From NCBI GenBank assembly GCA_023427125.1, contig JAEZBP010000792.1, positions 1-8,414 on the forward strand: a DNA stretch of 8,414 nucleotides, written 5' to 3'. The notes under the pieces were generated by a model. The model was given only the letters and a program-made list of their open reading frames with translations. It made no database searches and had not been told where the DNA came from. Below are positions 1-6,085 of the stretch, one piece after another. The position numbers were made by a program, and so were the translations under genes. Each line of letters begins with the position of its first letter. The first letter of the stretch is position 1. The DNA comes from Pseudomonadota bacterium (lineage in GTDB: Bacteria > Myxococcota_A > Polyangia > Polyangiales > Sandaracinaceae).

Positions 1-80
1 GCGCCGGCGCTCGCGGGGGTGCGGGCGCGTCGAGCGCGCGGAGGGGGGCCCGGCTCGGCGCGCGGGGCAGAGAGGGGGTC

Positions 81-710
81 GTGACGTGCGTGGACCGGGC
101 TCGAGATGTCATGGCGGGCGCCGTGCGCGGTTCAACTGAGGGTGAGAGCCCGCCCGTCCGCGGGCGACGGCCCTCGACGTCAAAGTTCGAGACACCGAGG
201 CTGCCCAGGTCCGATGCGTTACCGGCTTCGCCGGGCTGCGCGCGCTCGCGCAGCACCGGAGCGTCCGGTGCGCTCGGGCTCGGCTTCCGTGCCGGGCCGC
301 GCATCGACGTGCCCGGCGTGCTCGAAGGCTCGGCGCTCGGCGACGCCGACGACGATGGAGATCTGGACCTCCTCGTCGTCGCGCTGAGCACGCGGAGCGA
401 GCCTGTCCTCTTGCGCAACGACGGCGGCGGCGCGCTCGGGGAGCCGGAGCTCCTCTCGAGCATCGGCCCCGCGGCAGCGATCGTCGCCGTCACGGATATC
501 GACGGGGACGGCGCGACGGAGATCGTCCTCGTCGCGGGCGACTGGCTGCGGATCTATCGGCTCAACGACGCCGCGCAGCTCCTCGACACGCCGCTCGATC
601 GCGGCGTGCGGGCCATCGACGCGGACGCCGACGGCGACCTCGATCTCGTCCATCACGACTCCTACTCGGGACGGCACGTGTTCGTGGTCGCGCAGAACCG
701 CTCCCGCTGA
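81..710 (+). CDS. FG-GAP/VCBS repeat protein, short, N-terminal part doubtful
   Basis: The C-terminal two thirds carry three calcium-binding-loop motifs of the FG-GAP/VCBS type: DADDDGDLD (residues 88-96), DIDGDGATE (139-147) and DADADGDLD (180-188), each followed by hydrophobic strands such as LLVV and IVLV. Such repeats normally form beta-propeller blades in exported or surface proteins. Only three blades are visible, whereas a propeller usually needs about seven. A GTG at 81 has a GAGG five bases upstream, which favours this start. However, residues 1-67 have no signal peptide, no recognisable domain and clearly more A/T in third codon positions than the rest. The gene may therefore be a 3' fragment of a larger decayed gene, or may start further in. 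It converges on the next gene with only 18 bases between stop codons. The repeat assignment is firm; the start and whether the gene is intact are not. No ligand or function can be given. Confidence 0.6.
   Translation: MTCVDRARDVMAGAVRGSTEGESPPVRGRRPSTSKFETPRLPRSDALPASPGCARSRSTGASGALGLGFRAGPRIDVPGVLEGSALGDADDDGDLDLLVVALSTRSEPVLLRNDGGGALGEPELLSSIGPAAAIVAVTDIDGDGATEIVLVAGDWLRIYRLNDAAQLLDTPLDRGVRAIDADADGDLDLVHHDSYSGRHVFVVAQNRSR
222..271. repeat. Three contiguous inverted repeats (hairpin cluster)
   Basis: Three perfect inverted repeats sit end to end. The first is 222-234 (5-bp stem CCGGC, loop TTC). The second is 235-254 (8-bp stem GCTGCGCG, loop CGCT). The third is 253-271 (8-bp stem GCACCGGA, loop GCG), which shares two bases with the second. 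They lie inside the poorly coding 5' third of the FG-GAP gene, just before the convincing coding part begins near 285. Five-bp stems are common by chance in such GC-rich DNA; two adjacent 8-bp stems with short loops are less so. Possible roles are an RNA structure in a leader, a remnant of an inserted element, or chance. Confidence 0.45.
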
Positions 711-728
711 GCCCCGGCCCCTCGGGCA

Positions 729-1766
729 TCATGTCGCCGGCCGGCCTTCGAAGGCGGCGATGAGCTCCACCGCCCGGCGCGCGGCTCCGTCCGAGGGCGA
801 TCCCGCACGTGCCCACACGCCGAGCCTCGCCATCGCAGCGCTCGCCTCGCGCGCGTGGGGCCGGCGCGAGAAGTACAGCGCGGCTGCGAGGACCACCTTG
901 GCGGCGCGCTCGCGCGGCTCGTAGTCCAGCACTGAGAGCCGCCCGACGAGATCGTCTGCGCGGCCGCTCTCCGCGGGGGAAGCCTCGGCCGCGAGCTCGA
1001 GCAGCGACACGAAGCCCTTGAGGAGGTGAGTGCCCGCCGTCTGAACGACGACCCGAGTCGATCCGTCCGCGCCCGGCCAGCAGCTCTCGAGGAGCGCGAG
1101 AACGCGGTCGGCGCCGAGGTCGCGCACGAAGGAGCTCGCCCGCCTCGTCCACCCGGCGGGCATCTCGGCGCGGTCGTTGACCGGCATGTGCAGGAGCGCG
1201 TCGGCCCAGGCGAGGGCCTCCTTCGGAGGTAGCGCCCCAATGGCGGCTCGGATGTGTCGCGACCAACACGGCTTCGCCTTCCCGCTACGGCTCTGATCGT
1301 CGCCCGCGAGCACCAGGAGGAACGCCGCCTTGCGCTTCGTCGCGCTTGCAGTCGCGGTGCTCAGACCGGTGAGCTCGGCCATGTAGGACTGAACCGCGGC
1401 GGCGAGCTCGTCGGTCAACCCATGCTTGCGCGCGTGCCTGATCGCGAGATCGATCGGCGCAGACACATCGGCCCCGTGTCCACAATCGTGTCGCGCGCTG
1501 CGGAGCAGGTCCGCGATGTCCGCATCCCTCCAGGGGAGCTTCGCACCATAGAGCGTGGTCGCGAGCTCGTAGAGACGTGCGCCTCGCGCGTAGTCCCGGC
1601 TGCGTCGCAGCTCCGGCATCTGCTCGACCGCGGCGCGGACGATGGCGATCTGGAGCTCGGGCCGCTCCGTGCGCGCGAGAGCGCTGAGCGCCGCCGGACC
1701 GTCGAGCGCTCGTGCGAGCCATGCAGCGGCCTCGGCCGTGGAAGGAGGCGCCTCGCGCAGCGGCAT
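729..1766 (-). CDS. Hypothetical helical protein, 345 residues
   Basis: I do not recognise a named family. The protein is rich in Ala, Leu, Arg and Glu and looks almost wholly alpha-helical, with repeated amphipathic helix pairs of the HEAT/ARM or TPR kind. It has no signal peptide or membrane segment, so it is probably cytoplasmic. Two stretches recall DUF4132/MolR-type proteins by eye: LYGAKLPWRDADIADLLR (about residues 72-89) and, in the C-terminal third, a THLLKGFVSLLELA segment. This is an unverified impression, and the protein is much shorter than that family. Cysteines are few. The ATG at 1766 is the first start in the frame and has a TAGAGT hexamer six bases upstream rather than a clear ribosome binding site. 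It follows the RND transporter in the same direction after 65 bases, so co-transcription is possible. Confident that it is a gene; function unknown. Confidence 0.8.
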   Translation of the reverse strand: MPLREAPPSTAEAAAWLARALDGPAALSALARTERPELQIAIVRAAVEQMPELRRSRDYARGARLYELATTLYGAKLPWRDADIADLLRSARHDCGHGADVSAPIDLAIRHARKHGLTDELAAAVQSYMAELTGLSTATASATKRKAAFLLVLAGDDQSRSGKAKPCWSRHIRAAIGALPPKEALAWADALLHMPVNDRAEMPAGWTRRASSFVRDLGADRVLALLESCWPGADGSTRVVVQTAGTHLLKGFVSLLELAAEASPAESGRADDLVGRLSVLDYEPRERAAKVVLAAALYFSRRPHAREASAAMARLGVWARAGSPSDGAARRAVELIAAFEGRPAT

Positions 1767-1772
1767 GCGTGG

Positions 1773-1778
1773 ACTCTA
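1773..1778 (-). promoter_or_regulatory. Candidate -10 element of a leaderless transcript
   Basis: On the minus strand TAGAGT (TANNNT pattern) ends six bases before the ATG at 1766. Transcription would start at or next to the A of the start codon, giving a leaderless message, which fits the lack of a good Shine-Dalgarno sequence. No -35 hexamer is evident. Confidence 0.25.
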
Positions 1779-1792
1779 CCAGCGTTGGCGGT

Positions 1793-1808
1793 GCGCGCGG
1801 GCGCGCGC
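1793..1808. terminator. GC hairpin between RND gene and 345-residue gene
   Basis: GCGCGC at 1793-1798 and 1803-1808 can pair around a four-base loop in the 65-base gap after the RND stop. There is no T tract on either strand, so termination is only a possibility; alternating GC runs of this length also occur by chance here. Confidence 0.2.
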
Positions 1809-1831
1809 GGTCCGCTTCGGTCGGTCGGCTC

Positions 1832-4323
1832 CTATCCGTCGCGCTCGATCTTCGTCGCGCTCGATCTCCGTCGCGGAGCGCGAGCCGGCCCGCCGAAGCG
1901 CATCATCATCGCGGGCTGAAAGACGAGCGTGGTCGCGAGCGCGAGGGTGAGCGCGACCGCGATGAGCTCGCCGAAGTGCCGGACGGGAACGAAGCCGCTC
2001 AGCATCAGCACCGAGAAGCCGAGCACCAGCGTGGCGCACGACATGACCATCGCCCGGCCGGTGCTGCGGGCCACCCGCAAGAGCGCCGCCCGCCGGTTCA
2101 TGCCGCGCCGCTCCTCCTCCACCAGCCTCGCGAAGCCGTGGATCGTGAGGTCGACCGAGACCCCGATCGCCACCAGAACACGATGGCCGTGCCCGCGTTC
2201 AGCGGGACCCCGCGCAGGATCATCCACCCCACGGTGCCGACCTGCGGGATGAGGTTCGGTGGGATGGCCAGCACGCCGAGGCGAGCGCTCCGGAAGAGCA
2301 CCCCGATGGTCACGAAGATCAGGAGCGCCGAGAGCGCCAGGCTGCCGAAGAGATCGTCGACGACCGCGGTGACGCCGTGCGAGCTGATGAAGGCCTCGCC
2401 GAGCAGCGCGACCTCGAGCCCCTCGAAGTGCGCGAGCTCGCGGCGCGCCCGCGCCTCGATGGCGGCGATCAGCGCGATGCTCCGCTGGGCGCCGATGTCG
2501 GCGAGCCGCACCTCGAGCCGCGCGTGCCGCCCGTCGCTCGTCATCGAGGTGAGCGTCGGGTTCGGCGCGATGCGATCGAGGAGGGTGATGAGCGCGTCGA
2601 CCTGCTCGCGCGAGCGGAACGGGGTGCGCGGCTCGCTCGCTCCGACGCCGGCGATCCGGCGCCACGAGGCCCAGAGCAGGTCGGCGGGCGCGCTCGTCCG
2701 CAGCACGCCCTCTTGGGCCTCGGCCCAGCGCGCCACGCGATCGAGCGCGGCCAGGACCGCCGGGTCGCGCACGTCGGTACGGCCATCGGAGCGCAGGTGG
2801 ATCTCGAGCGGGAGGATGCCGTCGAGGTGGCGCTCGACGAGGCGCGTCGAGACGGCGATCGGGTCGTCCTCGTCGAAGGTCTCGAGCAGCGCCGTGTCGA
2901 CGTCGATCGCGCCGTAGCCATAGCCGCACGGCACCATCACGAGCAGCGTGCCGAGGAGGATGGGCGCGGGCCGCCGCGTGATCGCCGCGGTCGCGCGCAC
3001 CAGCCACGCCTCGAGCCAGCCGGCGCGGCGCGCTTGTCTCACGACCGGCCGAGGGAAGTAGGAGATCACCGCCGGGATGAAGGTGATGAGGAGCGCGTAG
3101 GTGACCATCACGCCGAGCGCCGCCGCGACGCCGAAGCGCTGCAGGTGGTCGGTCTCGGCGACGACGAGCGAGCCGAAGCCGATCGCGGTGGTGAACGAGG
3201 TGAGGAAGCACGCGACCATGAGCTTGCGGAGCGTGCGCCCGGCGGCCTCGACGCGATCGCGCGTGCGCCGCGACTCCTCCGTGTAGCGGCCGACGACGTG
3301 CACCGCCTCGGAGATGCCCATGATGATGAGCAAGGTCGGCAGCGTGTTCATGAGGATGCTCAGCGGCTCGCCGACCCACGCCATGGTCCCGACCACACAC
3401 ACCACGCTCATCGCGACCATCGCGATCGGCAGGATCACGCCGGCCGCCCAGCGGAACGAGGCGTAGAGCAAGAGCGCGCAGAGCAAGAGCGCGAGCGGCA
3501 CGAGGAAGGTCTGATCGGCGATCATCGCGTCCTGGATCGCCGCGCGGACGTGCGGGATGCCGGCGGCGTGGATCGACGCGCCGCGAGGGGGCGGGTGCGC
3601 GGCGAGCCAGGCGTCGATCGCGTGGACGGCCTCGATCCGCGCGGGCCCCGTCCCGAGCGCCGGATCCAGAAACAACACCACCGCCGCCAGCCGGCGATCG
3701 CGGCTCACGAGGCGGCCGAGCACGAGCGGCGTGTCGCCGACGGCCGCCGCGATCGCCTGCGCCTCCGCGGCGGTGACCTCCTGGCCCCGCACGACGCCGC
3801 GCAGGTCCTGGCTTCCGTCGCCGACCCGGTCGGCCACGCTGAGCAGGCCCATCGGGAAGCGCTCGGGCTCGCTCGCCATCAGCGCCTCGAGCGCGGCCGT
3901 CAGCTGCGGCGCGAGCTCCTCCTCCGGCTCGCTCAGCTCGTCGAGCGTCTCGGTGGCGGCGTCGGGCGGCAGCGCGCCGGGGAGAGGCGTGACCGTGAGG
4001 CTCTCGACGCGCACCACGCTCGGCTCGCCGCGGAAGTGCAGGGAGAGCCGGTGCACGTACTGCAGGACCGACTGGGTCGTCACGTCGTCGGCGGCGACGA
4101 GGAGCGCGACGACGCTGTCGGTGTCGCCGAAGCGCGCGCGGAACGCCCGCGCCTCGTCCTCGTAGCCGCCGTGGGAGAGGATGAGCTTCTCGGGCGAGGG
4201 ATCGGGCGTCAGGCGCGGCAGCTGGCTCGCGCAGAAGACCGTCACGCCCACCACCGCCGCGATCACCAGCCGGCGGCGCCGGGTTACGGTCCGGGCGAAT
4301 CGATCGAGGGTCTCGTCCAGCAT
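1832..4323 (-). pseudogene. RND superfamily (MMPL/SSD-type) transporter, interrupted by a frameshift
   Basis: Residues 1-716 are read in one frame (4323 to 2176). The last 114 residues are read in another, ending at TAG 1832-1834. With the frame restored the product is 830 residues, a usual length for this family. The RND plan is complete: TM1 (about 18-36), a large periplasmic loop (37-271), TM2-6 (272-420), TM7 (452-472), a second loop (473-658) and TM8-12 (659-805). TM4 carries GISEAVHVV (336-344). Its mirror in TM10, rebuilt across the break, is GVSVDLTIH (721-729), with the acidic and histidine residues typical of the proton relay. Family members export lipids or hydrophobic compounds using the proton gradient; the substrate here is unknown, and no membrane-fusion partner is nearby. 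The ATG at 4323 lies just before TM1 but has no clear ribosome binding site. Without repair the product ends with a shifted tail at 2098 and loses TM10-12. It could be a real mutation or a sequencing error. Confidence 0.85.
1836..1875. repeat. 16-bp tandem repeat at the 3' end of the RND gene
   Basis: Units at 1836-1851 and 1852-1867 differ only at the first base (core CGTCGCGCTCGATCT), and a third partial unit covers 1868-1875. Because 16 is not a multiple of three, the repeat is read in different frames as the tail of the transporter (about residues 818-830), ending a few bases before the stop codon. Confidence 0.75.
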
Positions 4324-4364
4324 GCCGCGCCGACGGACTCGCGGGCCGGCGAAGCGTTACGCGA

Positions 4365-4435
4365 TTACTCCCCGGCGGGCGGAGCGATCCGTCCTCGAGC
4401 GTCCACGCCAAGCTGCGGCGACTGGCGTCGAAGCG
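4365..4435 (-). pseudogene. Degenerate 3'-end copy of the gene at 7888-8414
   Basis: Aligned by eye with 7888-7959, about 61 of 72 columns are identical with one single-base gap. The minus-strand translation begins RFDASRRSLAWTLEDGSLRP and matches RFEDGRRSFAWMLEGGALRP at the end of the other gene. A missing base near 4377 puts the equivalent stop codon (TAA, 4365-4367) out of frame. Similarity fades beyond 4435. The stop lies 41 bases upstream of the RND start in the same direction, so this may be what remains of a paralogous gene that once preceded the transporter. A dispersed repeat is the alternative. Confidence 0.55.
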
Positions 4436-4540
4436 ACGCGCGCGAGCGACAGGAGACCCGACGCCCACCACCACCCACCTTCGTCATCGCTCCCATCCCG
4501 TAGGCGTGCGCCCGCGACCGCAGCGCCGCGATCGCGCGTC

Positions 4541-4563
4541 GCCCCCTCGCGTGGGGCTAGGCT
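4541..4563 (+). promoter_or_regulatory. Candidate promoter and small inverted repeat before the DUF2254 gene
   Basis: GCCCC (4541-4545) and GGGGC (4553-4557) form an inverted repeat with a seven-base spacer, directly followed by TAGGCT (4558-4563), a TANNNT-type -10 element ending ten bases before the ATG at 4574. This would give a very short leader. No -35 hexamer and no strong Shine-Dalgarno are visible. The rest of 4324-4573 holds only the degenerate gene end noted separately. Confidence 0.25.
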
Positions 4564-4573
4564 CGACGTCGCG

Positions 4574-5938
4574 ATGCGTGCGACGGCGTGGTCGGCTCCG
4601 GTGGTGCTCGCGAGCACAGCGTGGCGAGAGCGCCTCCGCACCTCGACGTGGAGATGGGGCTCGGCGTTCGCGCTGCCGATCCTCGCGGCGCTCGCGGGTG
4701 CGGGGTTCGGCGCGGCGATGACGGGCGCGGAGGCGCTCGACCCCGCGCGGGCGGTGTTCGGGCCCGCCGTGGTCACCGACGGCGAGACCGCGCGCGGCGG
4801 GCTCTTCGCCCTGCTCGGCCTCGAGCTCACGCTGCTCGGGTTCGTCCTCTCGGCGTCGACCGGGGCGCTCTACGGGCTCGCCGCCAACCACTCGCAGCGG
4901 CTCGTCCCCTTCCTCGAGCCGAGCCGTCCGCTGTTCCGCGCCGCGGTGGGCTTCGCGATCACGACGGGCTACGTGCTCGCCGCGGTGCAGCGGCTCGGGC
5001 CGGCCGAGGTCGTAGCGCCGCGGCCCGTCGTGACGGTCGGCATCGCGATCGCGCTCGCGACCGTCGTGACGGTGATGGTGGACGCGGCGCTCTCGCTGCG
5101 GAAGCAGGCCATCTCGCAGATGCTGCGCGTGGTGACGACGGCGACGCGGCGTGCCGTCGCGAAGGGGCGCGCGCGCACGCGAGCCTGGCGTGCGCCCCCG
5201 GACTCGGAAGCCATCGATGGGCCTCCGATCTGCGCGCACCGCTCGGGGTTCGTGCGGGACGTCGACGCGGCGCGCCTCGTGCGTGATGCGGCTCGCTTCG
5301 ACGCGCGCGTACGCATCGATCGCGCGATCGGCGAGTACGTCATGGAGGGCGAGCCGCTCGGACGCGTGAGCGCGGCCGACGCGGCGCGCGCGGCCCAGCG
5401 CATCGCCCGCGCATTGATCCTCGGAGAGAGCCGCAGCACCGAGCATGACGTGGGCGCGGGGCTGCGAGTGCTGGTGGACATCGCGGAGCGCGCGCTCTCG
5501 CCAGCGGTGAACGATCCCTACACGGGCTGCGAGGCGCTCTTCCGCGTGCGATGGATCCTCGCCGAGCTCGCGTCCGTGCCCGACGGCGACTGGGTGCTCG
5601 TGGACGACGCGGGCGAGGCGCGCGTATCGATCGCGCGGCCCTCGTTCGAGGAGCTGGTGTGGCTCGCGGTCGACGGGCCGTGCCGCTACGGCGCGGCCGA
5701 TCCCGACGTGCTCGACGCCGTGCTCGACGTCGCGTCGGCCATCGGCCGCGAGCCCTCGCGGCGTGAGTGCGCGCGTCGGGTGGTGGCGCGCGTGCTGGCG
5801 GACGCGGGCTCGCGCGGGATGGGCCCAGAGCGCGTGGCGCTGCTCGAGGCGAAGGCCAGCCGCGTCCTGCACCAGCTCGGTGAGCGCTCGGCGGTGAGCC
5901 CGAGGCTGTGGAGCCTCGCCGCGGATCGACGGCGCTGA
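4574..5938 (+). CDS. DUF2254 family membrane protein
   Basis: This 454-residue protein has four predicted membrane helices in its first half (about 28-50, 77-97, 122-140 and 152-172) and a soluble second half, the usual DUF2254 arrangement. The strongest signature is the segment at about 296-318, containing LRVLVDIAERALSPAVNDPY, which fits the family's conserved LvDIAxRALSPaxNDPfT block. GEYVMEGEPLG (253-263) fits the family's G-[DE]-[FY]-V-x-x-G-x-P-L element, and VRDVDAARLV (227-236) precedes it. The function of the family is not established. The frame is open as far back as 4181, but that part lies opposite the start of the RND gene and reads as shadow, so I take the ATG at 4574, just before the first basic and hydrophobic segment. 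It is divergent from the RND gene and convergent with the sulfatase. It shows no disruption. Confidence 0.88.
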   Translation: MRATAWSAPVVLASTAWRERLRTSTWRWGSAFALPILAALAGAGFGAAMTGAEALDPARAVFGPAVVTDGETARGGLFALLGLELTLLGFVLSASTGALYGLAANHSQRLVPFLEPSRPLFRAAVGFAITTGYVLAAVQRLGPAEVVAPRPVVTVGIAIALATVVTVMVDAALSLRKQAISQMLRVVTTATRRAVAKGRARTRAWRAPPDSEAIDGPPICAHRSGFVRDVDAARLVRDAARFDARVRIDRAIGEYVMEGEPLGRVSAADAARAAQRIARALILGESRSTEHDVGAGLRVLVDIAERALSPAVNDPYTGCEALFRVRWILAELASVPDGDWVLVDDAGEARVSIARPSFEELVWLAVDGPCRYGAADPDVLDAVLDVASAIGREPSRRECARRVVARVLADAGSRGMGPERVALLEAKASRVLHQLGERSAVSPRLWSLAADRRR

Positions 5939-6057
5939 CCGATCTCAGACAGACAGAGAGCGTGAATCCCCACGCGGGAGCGCCGAGCGGAGCGGTACGC
6001 GCTCGCGGGACATCGGGGACGGGAAGCGGCGACCGGTCGGGGCGCGGAGCTCGGCCC

Positions 6058-6077
6058 GCGCGCGCGAAGGCGCGCGC
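6058..6077. terminator. GC hairpin between convergent DUF2254 and sulfatase genes
   Basis: An 8-bp perfect stem (6058-6065 with 6070-6077) closes a GAAG loop in the 147-base gap between two facing stop codons, nine bases from the sulfatase stop. It is suitably placed to serve both genes, but there is no T tract on either strand. Nothing else is evident in the gap. Confidence 0.4.
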
Positions 6078-6085
6078 CAGCAAGC

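Noticed and set aside
1..80. A possible gene end or promoter at the left edge
   Set aside because: Only G-rich low-complexity sequence is visible; no stop-terminated frame or promoter hexamers can be supported.
222..271. The hairpin cluster as a tRNA or an integron attC site
   Set aside because: There is no acceptor stem, conserved T-loop or anticodon arm, and no attC core sites; the stems are merely adjacent.
1832..4474. A single 880-codon open frame on the minus strand
   Set aside because: Only its last 114 codons or so encode the transporter's end. Before that it is a low-complexity Arg/Ala shadow of the true RND frame, and its first codons are the degraded gene end at 4365-4435.
2377..4503. 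A 708-codon open frame on the plus strand
   Set aside because: It is antisense to the RND gene and consists of Arg/Glu/Asp/His-rich sequence with no domain, as expected opposite a GC-rich gene. The opposite strand has clear membrane helices and RND motifs.
4484..5872. A 462-codon open frame on the minus strand
   Set aside because: It is antisense to the DUF2254 gene, His/Arg-rich and without motifs, while the plus strand carries the family signature.
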